A stretch of DNA of 46,022 nucleotides, from the NCBI RefSeq assembly GCF_900769625.1, contig NZ_CAAGHK010000034.1, positions 1 through 46,022 on the forward strand, written 5' to 3'. This DNA comes from an uncultured Clostridium sp. GTDB lineage: Bacteria > Bacillota > Clostridia > Clostridiales > Clostridiaceae. The translations under genes were made by a program, and so were the position numbers. Shown here piece by piece: positions 26,103-35,290 of this stretch (the stretch's first letter is position 1; each line of letters begins with the position of its first letter). Under the pieces are notes generated by a model. That model had not been told where the DNA came from, ran no database searches, and worked only from the letters and a program-made list of their open reading frames with translations.

Positions 26103-26560
26103 AATTTCAGCCCCTTTATGTAATTATATCTTTCTCCATAAGGAGTAAGAGTGATTTTTCTATAATTCTCTCCCTTAGAGAGATCTTTTTCTATATATAT
26201 ATGAAGTAAATCTTTTGGAAGGATTTCTTCAATATAATTAGCCCATTCAATTACAGATACAGCATCTGAAAAAATGTAGTCATCAAATCCTATTGCGTAA
26301 ACTTCATCAGGATCGCTTACTCTGTATACGTCAAAGTGGTTTAATTTTAATCTTCCGCTGTCATACTCATTAACAATTGTAAATGTTGGACTTGTAATGT
26401 TATCATATATATCAAGGCCTTTGGCAATACCTTTTGTTATATGAGTTTTACCAGTACCTAAATCACCAGTCAGACAGACAATATCGCCTGGATTTAATAA
26501 TTTTCCTAATTCTATTCCAAGCTTAGTTGTCTCTTCTACGCTGTTAAATTCAAATTCCAT
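26099..26560 (-). CDS. tsaE: tRNA threonylcarbamoyladenosine synthesis ATPase TsaE
   Basis: TsaE is the ATPase of the bacterial t6A machinery (TsaB-TsaD-TsaE). The 153-residue product has Walker A LTGDLGTGKTHITKG near residue 34, TSPTFTIVNEY near 70, HFDVYR near 87 and VIEWANY near 121, all family hallmarks. The ATG at 26560 follows TAGGAGGT. It is the first gene of the minus-strand operon. Confidence 0.95.
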   Translation of the reverse strand: MEFEFNSVEETTKLGIELGKLLNPGDIVCLTGDLGTGKTHITKGIAKGLDIYDNITSPTFTIVNEYDSGRLKLNHFDVYRVSDPDEVYAIGFDDYIFSDAVSVIEWANYIEEILPKDLLHIYIEKDLSKGENYRKITLTPYGERYNYIKGLKL

Positions 26561-26855
26561 AAAAATACCTCCTAGGTCTAAGATTTACATAAACAGAATT
26601 TATGCATTTTCTCATTCTTTTATTGTATATCAAAATTGTATAAAAGCAAATTAAATAATATTTTGGGAGTTTTTTTCCACTTTTATATTTACTACATTAA
26701 AATGTAATAATTTTGTATATATTTATTTAGTATTAGTTGGTATAATAAAATAAAGAGTTAACTATAAATATTAGTAAAAAAATTCATATTTTTAACTTTT
26801 GGATTTTGAAAATTAATAGAGCAGGAAGTGTTGATAAGTACAGGAGGTGCTTTTC

Positions 26856-27800
26856 TTGAAAAAGATTACTTTTGCAATGGTTTTAATAACTATTGTGTTA
26901 TCTTTGGGAATGAGCGTATTTTCAAGTCCTCTATTGGCTAATACCGATAATAGTACAGCTAATAGAGTACAGAGTAGAGATAGATATTTAAATATAATGA
27001 CAGTAAGTAAGCCACAATATGATATGGTAAAAAAAATTACCAAGGACAAGCACAATGTAGAATATATGTTTACTGAAGAAAAGGATATTAGTGATTTTAA
27101 ATATAATAATGAAGTTATTGATAATGTTTCAAGTATGGACTTATTTATGTACTCAGGTACAAGTTTTGAGCCATGGACAAATACATTTATAGATGAACTT
27201 AAAAAAGGAAACCTTGGAATTATAAACTTAGCAAGAGGGGTAAGACTTTTAAATTATTATGTAGAGGGAGCAAGCAGGGAAAATCCATATTATTTTAGCG
27301 GTATGGAAGAATATAAGATTGCTTTATATAATGCAAAGTCAGCAGTACAGGATAGAGATCCTCAGAACAGAGATTATTACGAAGATAATTATAATGATGC
27401 AGTAAAGGAATTTGATGAAAAGCTTAATAAGTATAGTAAAAAAATAAGCGGACTCAATGATTTTACATTTGTTACATTAAGCAGTGATTTTGATTATTTA
27501 TTAAAGGGTCTGGGATTGAATACATTAAGACTTGATAATCGAGAACTAGGAGAATTTATAAAAATTAATAATCTAGATATTAATAAAGTTGTAGTAGTTG
27601 ATGATGGTGAAAAGCCATCAGACCTTGATTTATCACAATATTATTCAGTTAAACTGTGGAAATACTATGGTAAGATGTCTTTTGATGACTTAATAGAATA
27701 CAATGTAAATGAATTATGTAAATTTGCAAAAGAAGGAATAGTAGAAGAAAATACTCAGGATAATGTTGATTCAGATAAAAACAAAACTGAAAATTCATAA
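26856..27800 (+). CDS. ZnuA-fold secreted protein lacking metal ligands
   Basis: The start is TTG 26856, nine bases after AGGAGGTG; the 314-residue product has a cleavable signal peptide (to about SSPLLA) and no lipobox cysteine. Its fold looks like a metal-binding ABC solute receptor (SGTSFEPWTNTFIDEL parallels NGLGLESWVDQV of the znuA gene at 38755, and FVTLSSDFDYLLKGLGL parallels FVTGHAAFGYLCRDFGL). The metal site is gone: PHDYEP, the DPHCWL histidine and the GHAAF histidine have no counterparts. It ends in an acidic Asn/Asp tail. It may bind another ligand or interact with the cell surface. No permease or ATPase is adjacent. Confidence 0.65.
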   Translation: MKKITFAMVLITIVLSLGMSVFSSPLLANTDNSTANRVQSRDRYLNIMTVSKPQYDMVKKITKDKHNVEYMFTEEKDISDFKYNNEVIDNVSSMDLFMYSGTSFEPWTNTFIDELKKGNLGIINLARGVRLLNYYVEGASRENPYYFSGMEEYKIALYNAKSAVQDRDPQNRDYYEDNYNDAVKEFDEKLNKYSKKISGLNDFTFVTLSSDFDYLLKGLGLNTLRLDNRELGEFIKINNLDINKVVVVDDGEKPSDLDLSQYYSVKLWKYYGKMSFDDLIEYNVNELCKFAKEGIVEENTQDNVDSDKNKTENS

Positions 27801-27948
27801 TTCTATTAAGAAGTTATCAATTATGACTTTGAAAATATATTAATAAGTTATATTTCATGGTAATTTATTGATAAATCGAAATCATTGTAAAATATAATAA
27901 AAATATGTTGCATTGATTAGAATTTTATTATATAATAATCAATGTCTT

Positions 27949-28023
27949 AGGGGTATGGCTCAACGGTAGAGTAGTGGTCTCCAAAACCATTGGTTCTGGG
28001 TTCAAATCCTAGTGCCCCTGCCA
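27949..28023 (+). tRNA. tRNA-Trp (anticodon CCA)
   Basis: A complete cloverleaf: acceptor AGGGGTA (27949-27955) with TGCCCCT (28013-28019), D arm with CAACGGTAGAG, anticodon loop CTCCAAA (anticodon CCA), T loop GGTTCAAATCC, and encoded CCA at 28021-28023. A TTGCAT / TATAAT promoter with 17-base spacing lies at 27908-27936. The gene is identical to the one at 34084. Confidence 0.97.
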
Positions 28024-28028
28024 GAATT

Positions 28029-28058
28029 GTCGTAGCACAGTGTGCTACGGCTTTTTTT
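28029..28058 (+). terminator. Terminator of the first tRNA-Trp gene
   Basis: CGTAGCAC / GTGCTACG (28031-28049) followed by GCTTTTTTT. Confidence 0.85.
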
Positions 28059-28147
28059 ATATACTTAAAAGGTTTTTTATTGAAAATATGCAAATATTAA
28101 ATATATTTAAATTGTCATAATGAAGATTATATGAGAGGTATTATGTT

Positions 28148-29068
28148 ATGAACAAAAATGTATTGAGGGAACTTAAAAATCATGGAACAGAATCATTTCC
28201 CTGTGGTCTTTATGTAAATGATAGCAATAAGGAAAGATTTATAGTCAAGCATCACTGGCATAAACAGATTGAAATGATTCATTTGAAAAAAGGAAAATTT
28301 GTAGTTGAAATAAATATGGACAAGCGAGTTATAGAAGATGAATGTTTTTGTTTTATAAATAGTGAGGAACTTCATTATATTGAATCAATACATTCATGTG
28401 CTGAGAGTGCAGTTGTCTTTGATTTGAAAATGCTTAGTTTTGATATGATGGATTCAATAGAAATGAATCTTATACGGCCAATGATTAATGGAAATCTTAA
28501 GCTTCCATCTGTCTTATATGTAAAAGATAAATGCTCTAAAATGATACTTAATGAATATGAAAGAATTATGGAATCATTTAGGAGTGAAGGGCCTTTATCT
28601 GAGAAAATAGAAGGGAATAAGTCTGAAAATATTTCATCACAGATAAAGATTAAAGCAGCGCTGCTTAATATACTTGCTATATTGTATGAAAATAATATGA
28701 TTGATAGGAACAATACATCTAAGAGTGAAAATTATAAAGTTGAATATGTTAAGACTATTATTTCATATATTCAGAAAAATTATGGAGAAAAGATATATAT
28801 AAAAGATATGGCACAGCAGATAAATATGAATGAACAGTATTTCTGCAGATTCTTTAAATCGATGATTGGAAGATCACCGATTGAATATTTAAATGAATAT
28901 AGGGTAAAAAAGATTGAAGAACTCTTGATAAATAGTGATAGAAAGATTATGGATATATGTCTTGCTTGTGGATTTAATAACATGGGCAATTTTATAAATA
29001 TTTTTAAAAAATCAACAGGAATGAGTCCAATCAGATACAGACAGAAATTTAAAAACAAACAGTCATAA
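28148..29068 (+). CDS. AraC-family transcriptional regulator
   Basis: The 306-residue product has an N-terminal cupin-like sensor domain (HHWHKQIEMIHLKKGKF near 36, typical of AraC sugar sensors) and a C-terminal two-helix-turn-helix domain (IYIKDMAQQINMNEQYFCRF near 217-236, and GFNNMGNFINIFKKSTGMSP near 278-297). The ATG at 28148 follows GAGAGGT. It lies directly upstream of a GH31 glucosidase gene on the same strand, so it probably controls that gene in response to an alpha-glucoside. The inducer is not known. Confidence 0.93.
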   Translation: MNKNVLRELKNHGTESFPCGLYVNDSNKERFIVKHHWHKQIEMIHLKKGKFVVEINMDKRVIEDECFCFINSEELHYIESIHSCAESAVVFDLKMLSFDMMDSIEMNLIRPMINGNLKLPSVLYVKDKCSKMILNEYERIMESFRSEGPLSEKIEGNKSENISSQIKIKAALLNILAILYENNMIDRNNTSKSENYKVEYVKTIISYIQKNYGEKIYIKDMAQQINMNEQYFCRFFKSMIGRSPIEYLNEYRVKKIEELLINSDRKIMDICLACGFNNMGNFINIFKKSTGMSPIRYRQKFKNKQS

Positions 29069-29106
29069 TAACGTAATTTCTAATCATAAATACATAAGAA
29101 AATATT

Positions 29107-29143
29107 ATCAAAAGCCTGTAACATATTGTTATTGGCTTTTGAT
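29107..29143 (+). terminator. Hairpin between the araC-type gene and the GH31 gene
   Basis: ATCAAAAGCC (29107-29116) and GGCTTTTGAT (29134-29143) are perfect inverted copies. The tail is only moderately U-rich. Confidence 0.6.
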
Positions 29144-29164
29144 ATACGTAAAAATAAAGAAAGA

Positions 29165-29220
29165 ATATATCAATTGACAGTTGACAAGCTGGGATAAGAT
29201 TTTTAAAGATTTTTTTATTC
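29165..29220. repeat. Degenerate intergenic repeat, family 1 (GH31 upstream copy)
   Basis: ATATCAATTGACAGTTGACA followed by AAGATTTTTAAAGATTTTTTTATT fits the CAATTGACAATT / AAGATTT pattern of the family. It is a partial, diverged copy. Confidence 0.4.
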
Positions 29221-29274
29221 AAAAAACTTATTATTATAGCTTATGTATTTAAAATAGTGTTTAGGAGGAGAGTT

Positions 29275-31668
29275 ATGGAAGTATTAAAAGATGGTCAAAA
29301 AATTTTCGGTAAAATCAATGATTATGGTGTTGAAGGTAATAAGCTTACAGTAAAATTTGATAATACAGAAGCAGTTGTTTCTGTTCTTTCAGATGAAATT
29401 ATAAATTTCTTTGTTCCTTTATTCAGAGAAGAAAGAAATTCTAAGGCAGTAGAAAAGTTTGATGACTTACTGGAAGAAAATAAATGTGGTTTTGAAGTTG
29501 ATAAAATAGAACATGGACTTGAAATTGCAACAGATAAACTTTGTGTAAAGATATATGATGATTTTATAGTGGATATATATGATTCTAATGGGAATATGCT
29601 ATGTAGTGACTATAGAGGTGAGAAAAGTCCTTTTAAGAGACGATATGGTGATTATTCTCTTGCTGAAGCAGAGGGACATTCAACAAGCAGAGATTCTGAT
29701 TATAAAGTATATGTAGCAAAGAATATGGAAGATGATATGCATTTTTATGGATTTGGAGAAAAAACAGGTCATCTTGATAAGAAAGGATATCACTATGTGA
29801 ACTGGAACACAGACAATCCATCACCTCATGGAGAAACTTTTGACAGGTTGTATCAGTCAGTTCCATTTTTTATAGGATTAAAGAAAGAGGATGCTTTTGG
29901 AATATTCTTTGATAACCATTTTGAAACACATTTTGATATGGGAAGAGATAACTCAAATTATTATTATTTTTCAGCAGTCAATGGAAACCTTGATTATTAT
30001 TTTATTTATGGACCATCGATAAAAAATGTTTTAAAGGGTTATACAAAATTGACTGGAACAATGCCGCTGCCACAAAAGTGGACTCTTGGATATCAGCAAT
30101 GCAGATGGTCATATGATAATGAAGATAGAGTGATGGAGATTGCAGAGAATTTTAGAAAGAGGGACATTCCTTGTGATACTATTTACTTAGATATTGATTA
30201 TATGGATGGTTACAGAGTATTTACATGGGATAAGGAAAGATTCACCAACCCAGAAGCTATGATAAAAAGACTTAAGGAGATGGGATTTAAGGTTGTTACA
30301 ATAATTGATCCAGGTGTAAAGGTCGATAAAAATTACAGCATTTATAAGGAAGGTCTTGCAAACAAGTATTTTGCTACAGATAAGAATGATATTACTTATG
30401 TAAATGAAGTATGGCCAGGAGATGCTGTATACCCTGATTTCTTAAATTCTGAAGTGAGAAAATGGTGGGCAGCAAATCAGAAAATAATGATTGATGCAGG
30501 TGTCAGCGGAATATGGAATGATATGAATGAACCAGCAAGCTTTAGAGGACCACTTCCTGATGATGTAATGTTCAATAATGATGGACTTCCTGTAGAACAT
30601 AAGGAAGTGCATAATGTATATGGACATTTAATGGCAAAGGCAACTTATGAAGGAATAAAGAAAGCAACAGAAAAGAGACCGTTTATTGTTACAAGAGCTG
30701 GATATGCAGGTACGCAGAAATATTCAACAGTATGGACAGGTGATAACCAGAGTACATGGGAGCATTTGAGAATGTCAGTGCCAATGCTGATGAATATGGG
30801 ACTGAGCGGAATGACATTCTGTGGAACAGATGTAGGTGGATTTGGACATGACTGTAGTGCAGAACTGCTTAGCAGATGGGTTCAGGTTGGAGCATTTACT
30901 CCTTTATTCAGGAATCATGCAGCAATGGGAACAAGGGATCAGGAACCGTGGGCATTTGATGAGAATACAGAAGAAATAAACAGAAAGTATATTAAGCTGC
31001 GTTATAAATTAATGCCATACATGTACGATACAATGTGGAAATGCAGCATTAGCGGAGCACCATTTTTAAGAGCGTTAGTATTTAACTATCAGAATGATGA
31101 AAACACATATCAAATAAATGACCAATTCCTTTGTGGTGACAACATTTTGGTAGCACCAGTTTTAGAACAGGGGGTAAAGTGCAGAGTTGTATACCTTCCA
31201 AAGGGAGATAACTGGATTGATTACTGGACAAAAGAAGAATTTGAAGGGGGACAGTATATAGTAAGAAGTACTCCATTAGATTTATGTCCTATATTTATAA
31301 AGGCAGGAACAGTAATTCCTGTATGTGAAGAGATTAATTATATCGAAGAAAAACAAAGCAGTAAACTCAGTATAGAATTATATTTAAGTTGCGATAATAC
31401 AGATGAAAATTATCTACATTATGTTGATGATGGAGAAAGTTTTAGATATGAAGAGGGTGAGTATAACATTTATAATATTGATGTTTTAAATTATGGAACA
31501 TTAAATATTAATATAAGTGCTACTCATGATAAGTTTAATGATAATTATGAAGAATTTGAAATAACTATATATAATGGAAATTATGATTACGTTAATGTAA
31601 ATAACAGAAAAGTTAAAGTTAATAATAATAAGATAATAATACACAGGAGTTTATTAAACTGTGACTAA
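29275..31668 (+). CDS. GH31 family alpha-glucosidase
   Basis: The start is ATG 29275 after AGGAGGAGAG; a codon at 29257 lies upstream of that site and is not used. The 797-residue product has an N-terminal beta-sandwich, then a (beta/alpha)8 barrel with the GH31 nucleophile in GIWNDMNEPASF (Asp near residue 414) and the acid/base Asp in STVWTGDNQSTWEHL, and a C-terminal beta domain ending in a Tyr/Asn-rich stretch. The WNDMNEP form points to alpha-glucosidase rather than alpha-xylosidase. No signal peptide is present, so it should act in the cytoplasm on imported maltose- or isomaltose-like sugars. The AraC regulator lies just upstream. Confidence 0.93.
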   Translation: MEVLKDGQKIFGKINDYGVEGNKLTVKFDNTEAVVSVLSDEIINFFVPLFREERNSKAVEKFDDLLEENKCGFEVDKIEHGLEIATDKLCVKIYDDFIVDIYDSNGNMLCSDYRGEKSPFKRRYGDYSLAEAEGHSTSRDSDYKVYVAKNMEDDMHFYGFGEKTGHLDKKGYHYVNWNTDNPSPHGETFDRLYQSVPFFIGLKKEDAFGIFFDNHFETHFDMGRDNSNYYYFSAVNGNLDYYFIYGPSIKNVLKGYTKLTGTMPLPQKWTLGYQQCRWSYDNEDRVMEIAENFRKRDIPCDTIYLDIDYMDGYRVFTWDKERFTNPEAMIKRLKEMGFKVVTIIDPGVKVDKNYSIYKEGLANKYFATDKNDITYVNEVWPGDAVYPDFLNSEVRKWWAANQKIMIDAGVSGIWNDMNEPASFRGPLPDDVMFNNDGLPVEHKEVHNVYGHLMAKATYEGIKKATEKRPFIVTRAGYAGTQKYSTVWTGDNQSTWEHLRMSVPMLMNMGLSGMTFCGTDVGGFGHDCSAELLSRWVQVGAFTPLFRNHAAMGTRDQEPWAFDENTEEINRKYIKLRYKLMPYMYDTMWKCSISGAPFLRALVFNYQNDENTYQINDQFLCGDNILVAPVLEQGVKCRVVYLPKGDNWIDYWTKEEFEGGQYIVRSTPLDLCPIFIKAGTVIPVCEEINYIEEKQSSKLSIELYLSCDNTDENYLHYVDDGESFRYEEGEYNIYNIDVLNYGTLNINISATHDKFNDNYEEFEITIYNGNYDYVNVNNRKVKVNNNKIIIHRSLLNCD

Positions 31669-31812
31669 GATTTTGAAAATAGCAATATTTTCAGGTGAAA
31701 TTTAAAGGATTATCAATAAACTTAAGAAAAACAAAACAATAGATTATTTTATTGAGGTAGTATATAATAATTATGTAAAATATAAAATATGAAATTGGTG
31801 GGTGAAGTACAT

Positions 31813-32187
31813 ATGCTAAAATTCACAAAAACAGATAAGGCTCCAGCAGCTATAGGACCATATTCACAAGCAGTAAGCTTTGGTGAATTATTATTCACAT
31901 CAGGACAGATAGCATTAAATCCTGAAAATGGGGAAGTTGTAGGAAAGAACATTGAAGAACAGACAGAACAGGTTATGAAAAATATATCAGCAATTTTAGA
32001 AGCTAATAACATTGACTTCAGCAATGTTATTAAGACTACATGCTTTTTAGCCGATATTGCGGATTTTGCAAAATTTAATGAAATATATGCAAAATACTTT
32101 GTAAGCAATCCAGCACGTTCATGTGTAGCAGTTAAAGATCTGCCAAAGGCAGTATTATGTGAAGTTGAAGTAATTGCACATCTTTAA
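31813..32187 (+). CDS. ridA: RidA family enamine/imine deaminase
   Basis: RidA hydrolyses reactive enamine/imine intermediates from pyridoxal-phosphate enzymes to ketoacids and ammonia, protecting metabolism. The start is ATG 31813 (MLKFTKTDKAP), giving 124 residues, the family's length; an ATG at 31789 would add eight residues. The pattern AAIGPYSQAV, FTSGQIALNPENGEV and the C-terminal NPARSCVAVKDLPKAVLCEV, with the catalytic Arg, is complete. It stands alone with a terminator. Confidence 0.95.
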   Translation: MLKFTKTDKAPAAIGPYSQAVSFGELLFTSGQIALNPENGEVVGKNIEEQTEQVMKNISAILEANNIDFSNVIKTTCFLADIADFAKFNEIYAKYFVSNPARSCVAVKDLPKAVLCEVEVIAHL

Positions 32188-32240
32188 TCTGACTATTTAC
32201 AACTATGATTATAAAAAGTTCAATAGAAATTTGAGAAATA

Positions 32241-32281
32241 AAAAATTACTGGGCAATTAATGCTCTAGTAATTTTTTATTT
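32241..32281 (+). terminator. Terminator of ridA
   Basis: AAATTACT (32243-32250) pairs with AGTAATTT (32267-32274), followed by TTTATTT. Confidence 0.75.
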
Positions 32282-32289
32282 GTATATAA

Positions 32290-32425
32290 GTTTTAAAATA
32301 AATTTCAGCTAAATAAAAGAAATCTATAACGAATTAATGGATAACTATTAATTGTTAAATAAAGTATAAAGATAGGAAAAGCTATTTTAACAAAATTATG
32401 AAATGCCAATTATCAATTAGAAGAG
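32290..32425. repeat. Degenerate intergenic repeat, family 1 (ridA 3' copy)
   Basis: AAATTTCAGCTAAATAAAAG then AAATCTATAACG and AACTATTAATTG parallels the copy at 35720-35800 (AAATTTCATTCAACTAAAG, AAATCTAAATAG, AACTATCAATTG). A second partial copy end, AATTATCAATTAG, lies at 32408-32420. Confidence 0.5.
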
Positions 32426-32442
32426 TCTATAAGCGAGAAATC

Positions 32443-33510
32443 TTAAGCATTTTTTAACTCAGAAACAAGCTCACTCATAAGCTCTTTGACAGTTGTCATC
32501 TTGTTAAGCCTATAGGCATTTTCACCACAGAATATCAAGCCTTCATCAACATTTCCGTTTACAGCATTAATAAGAGCTTTGCTTATGCAGTAAGGTGTAT
32601 CGGCAGGATTACATGGAGTAAGGCAATTGTAGCAGTGGGTAACTTTCTGATGCTCTTTTGATGATTTTATTACAAAATTATTTTTTATGGCTCTTCCAGG
32701 CATTCCAACTGGACTTTTGACTATTTGTATAGAATCTTTTGTGCAGTGTATATATGCATCTTTAAATTCTTGAGAAGCATCACATTCTTTAGTGACAACA
32801 AATCTTGTTGCCATTTGAACTCCGCTTGCACCAAGTTTTAAATAATGGGCGATATCATTTCCGTCAAAGACTCCACCTCCAACAACTATGGGAATCTTTT
32901 TATCATATTTTTCTTCGTATTTCTTTGTTTCATCAATTATATCAGTAACAGTTTTATCAAAGTCCAGATGTTCATCAGATAACTCATTAAGCTTAAATCC
33001 TAAATGACCTCCAGCTTTAGGACCTTCAATAACAATAAGATCAGGGGCTACATTATCATGTTTGTCCCATATTTTGAGTATTACTTTTGCCGCTTTCAAT
33101 GAAGAAACAATTGGAGCTATCTTTACATTGTGTCCTTTTGTTATTTTAGGCAGCATTGTAGGCAGACCAGCACCAGATATTATCAAATCAATGCCAGCAT
33201 CAATTGCAGCTTTGATATGTTCTTCGTAATTATTGGTTGCAACCATAGCGTTAATTCCTATAATGCCATTTGGTGCTTTGACTTTTGCAAGTGCAATATG
33301 TTTCTTTAAAGCTTTTAAGTTGGTTTCAAGTGGATTCTTTTCAAAACCAGGTTCATTATAACCAAGCTGAGCAGCAGATATTATTCCAATTCCCCCTTCA
33401 TTTGCTACAGCAGCAGCTAATCTTGAAGAAGATACACCGATACCCATGCCACCTTGGATTATTGGAATTACAGCAGTTAAATTGCCAATTTTAAGAGAAT
33501 CAAATTTCAT
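32443..33510 (-). CDS. Nitronate monooxygenase family FMN protein
   Basis: The 355-residue product is an FMN-binding TIM barrel of the nitronate monooxygenase/2-nitropropane dioxygenase family, related to FabK. Visible features are IPIIQGGMGIGVSSSRLAAA at the N terminus, GIIGINAMVA, GPKAGGHLGF near 168, VGGGVFDGNDIAHYLKLGAS near 210-230 and GVQMATRFV. Near the C terminus a Cys-rich stretch (CYNCLTPCNPADTPYC) is common in clostridial members. It may oxidise alkyl nitronates; the true substrate is uncertain, and no fatty-acid genes lie nearby to suggest FabK. The ATG at 33510 follows AAAGGAT. Confidence 0.85.
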   Translation of the reverse strand: MKFDSLKIGNLTAVIPIIQGGMGIGVSSSRLAAAVANEGGIGIISAAQLGYNEPGFEKNPLETNLKALKKHIALAKVKAPNGIIGINAMVATNNYEEHIKAAIDAGIDLIISGAGLPTMLPKITKGHNVKIAPIVSSLKAAKVILKIWDKHDNVAPDLIVIEGPKAGGHLGFKLNELSDEHLDFDKTVTDIIDETKKYEEKYDKKIPIVVGGGVFDGNDIAHYLKLGASGVQMATRFVVTKECDASQEFKDAYIHCTKDSIQIVKSPVGMPGRAIKNNFVIKSSKEHQKVTHCYNCLTPCNPADTPYCISKALINAVNGNVDEGLIFCGENAYRLNKMTTVKELMSELVSELKNA

Positions 33511-33633
33511 TTCACATAGATCCTTTCACTAAATAATTTTGATTACTAAATATTTTGATTATCAAAGTAATTATAGATATATTATAAAATAATATAGTAA
33601 TTTAAACAAGAAAAATAATATAATATTAATATT

Positions 33634-33690
33634 GTTCAATTGACAATTAAGAATGAAATTTTTGCAGATTTCGTTTATTTAATGATGATT
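33634..33690. repeat. Degenerate intergenic repeat, family 1 (33.6 kb copy)
   Basis: CAATTGACAATTAAGAATGA followed by AATTTTTGCAGATTTCGTTT and ATTTAATG is one of the best copies. It aligns closely with 45806-45855 (ATTGACAAT, TATGAAATTTTT, GATTATTTTATTTAATGG). Confidence 0.6.
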
Positions 33691-33771
33691 ATATATTAAT
33701 AAAATGAAGTTATCAGCAAGTGATGATGACTATATATAATAAATTAAAGGGAAGAATGGGGGGGAGCAGAT

Positions 33772-34008
33772 TTGAATAAAGATATATTTATTTCTAAAAT
33801 TATAGCTTATTTAAAGGCTAATGGAAAAACTTCCATAGGAGAGCTATACATAAGATTTCATATGATGAATAAGGGGAATTTATATAATGATTTCAATGGA
33901 AGAGAGATAACTGCTGAAGATATAGTATCTGAGATTGAAAATATGTATAATGATGGAATCATTGATTTTCAATATCAGGATGGTGAAAAATTATATTATA
34001 TAGTCTAA
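33772..34008 (+). CDS. Small protein of unknown function, winged-helix-like
   Basis: A 78-residue product starts at TTG 33772, six bases after GGGGGAG. It is soluble and mixed-charge: MNKDIFISKIIAYLKANGKT, IGELYIRFHMMNKGNLYNDF, then EIENMYNDGIIDFQYQDGEK and a hydrophobic end YYIV. The order helix, helix, then a beta hairpin recalls a winged helix, but no family was recognised. It lies just upstream of the second tRNA-Trp gene, whose promoter begins 35 bases after its stop. Confidence 0.55.
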   Translation: MNKDIFISKIIAYLKANGKTSIGELYIRFHMMNKGNLYNDFNGREITAEDIVSEIENMYNDGIIDFQYQDGEKLYYIV

Positions 34009-34042
34009 TTTGATAGAAAATAATATCTATTGAAAAAATATG

Positions 34043-34071
34043 TTGACAATTATTAAAAAATGTGATAGAAT
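34043..34071 (+). promoter_or_regulatory. Promoter of the second tRNA-Trp gene
   Basis: TTGACA (34043-34048) and TAGAAT (34066-34071) are 17 bases apart, 12 bases before the tRNA. Confidence 0.75.
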
Positions 34072-34083
34072 AATTAATATCTT

Positions 34084-34158
34084 AGGGGTATGGCTCAACG
34101 GTAGAGTAGTGGTCTCCAAAACCATTGGTTCTGGGTTCAAATCCTAGTGCCCCTGCCA
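34084..34158 (+). tRNA. tRNA-Trp (anticodon CCA), second copy
   Basis: The sequence is identical to the tRNA-Trp at 27949-28023, including the encoded CCA (34156-34158). It has its own consensus promoter and terminator, and its flanks differ from those of the first copy, except for the few bases just upstream (ATNTCTTAG). Confidence 0.97.
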
Positions 34159-34164
34159 AGCTAG

Positions 34165-34196
34165 ATCGTAGTACAGGATAAGTACTACGATTTTTT
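34165..34196 (+). terminator. Terminator of the second tRNA-Trp gene
   Basis: ATCGTAGTAC (34165-34174) pairs perfectly with GTACTACGAT (34182-34191), followed by TTTTTG. Confidence 0.85.
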
Positions 34197-34333
34197 GTTA
34201 TATATCATAAAAAACATTATTAGAAAAGTTTATTAATATATTAAAATAGGACTTTTTATTTATTAAAAAATTTACAATATTGGTATAATAAATGCATATT
34301 ATGGTAATAATCCATTATGAGGTGGAATACGAT

Positions 34334-35260
34334 ATGAATAAATTAGTTTTGCTAAATGATATAAAGAAAGAGAATAAAGTTAGTAACATCATAAAAGAAA
34401 GAAATAACTGCAAATTAAATAACACTGTAAACAATGACTATAAGGATTTTAAAGAAAAGTTCTGCAGCCACATTGATGGAAGTGTTGATGAATTAAACAG
34501 CAATATGCAGAATGCAGCAGTGATAATTAAAAAGATATTTTTTCTTGAAAATAAACAGCCATTTATTGATTTAATAAATTTTTTATATGATGACTGCTTA
34601 GGGGCAACCACTGTTATAAATCTTGAGTCTGAATGCACAGTTGAACAAAATAATTTTATAATATCAGCAATAGATGATTATAGAGAGTTCAGATATGAAA
34701 TTGGAATACAGGTATATGACTGCAGTAATGCAGCAATTTATATAAAAAAGAATGATGTAGATAAAAATTTAAAAAATGTAGTAAATTTTCAAGTTAAAAA
34801 GAACTTGTATAAAAAATCTTGTGATAATGAAGAAAGAGTTTTAATTTCAAATAATAATGAGACGAAGATAATAGTAATTGATTCAAATATTGAAGTTCCT
34901 GATTTATTTAAAGTTATAATAAATTCTGGAAACGGTTCTCAAAATCATGAACTAGAAATTTTTAAGAGCTGGAAATATGATTTCAGGAAAATAGTTGAAA
35001 ACAATATATATCTGTTAGCGCCATTAAAGATATTTGATTTTAAGAAGAGATTTTCTACATTAGTAGACGAAGGATATTCAGAAGAGTTTTTAAAAGAGGA
35101 AATAGTAAGATTTTTTAAAGAAATTAATGCTTCGCTCTATAGAGTCAAGAACAAAGGAAAAATAGATGATGAGGACATAAAACAGATAAATTTAATTACT
35201 ATGGAGCTGTTTGGATGTTTTGTTAAGGACAAGTGTCTTGATTTATCAGAAATATGTTAA
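34334..35260 (+). CDS. Hypothetical protein, unrecognised
   Basis: The likely start is ATG 34334 (MNKLVLLNDIKKENK, 308 residues) after GAGGTGG; an earlier ATG at 34292 lacks a good site. The protein is soluble, charged and Asn/Lys-rich, with an N-terminal helical stretch, a central mixed region (FIDLINFLYDDCLGATTVIN and KIIVIDSNIEVPDLFKVIIN) and a helical C terminus (EFLKEEIVRFFKEINASLYR, DEDIKQINLITMELFGCFVK). No signal peptide, membrane segment or known motif was seen. It lies between a tRNA gene and a spore protein gene. Confidence 0.6.
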   Translation: MNKLVLLNDIKKENKVSNIIKERNNCKLNNTVNNDYKDFKEKFCSHIDGSVDELNSNMQNAAVIIKKIFFLENKQPFIDLINFLYDDCLGATTVINLESECTVEQNNFIISAIDDYREFRYEIGIQVYDCSNAAIYIKKNDVDKNLKNVVNFQVKKNLYKKSCDNEERVLISNNNETKIIVIDSNIEVPDLFKVIINSGNGSQNHELEIFKSWKYDFRKIVENNIYLLAPLKIFDFKKRFSTLVDEGYSEEFLKEEIVRFFKEINASLYRVKNKGKIDDEDIKQINLITMELFGCFVKDKCLDLSEIC

Positions 35261-35290
35261 AATTTACTACTAAAAAAATTATCCTAATTA

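Noticed and set aside
31675..31694. TGAAAATA/TATTTTCA hairpin as terminator of the GH31 gene
   Set aside because: Too AT-rich, short, and without a T-run to support the call.
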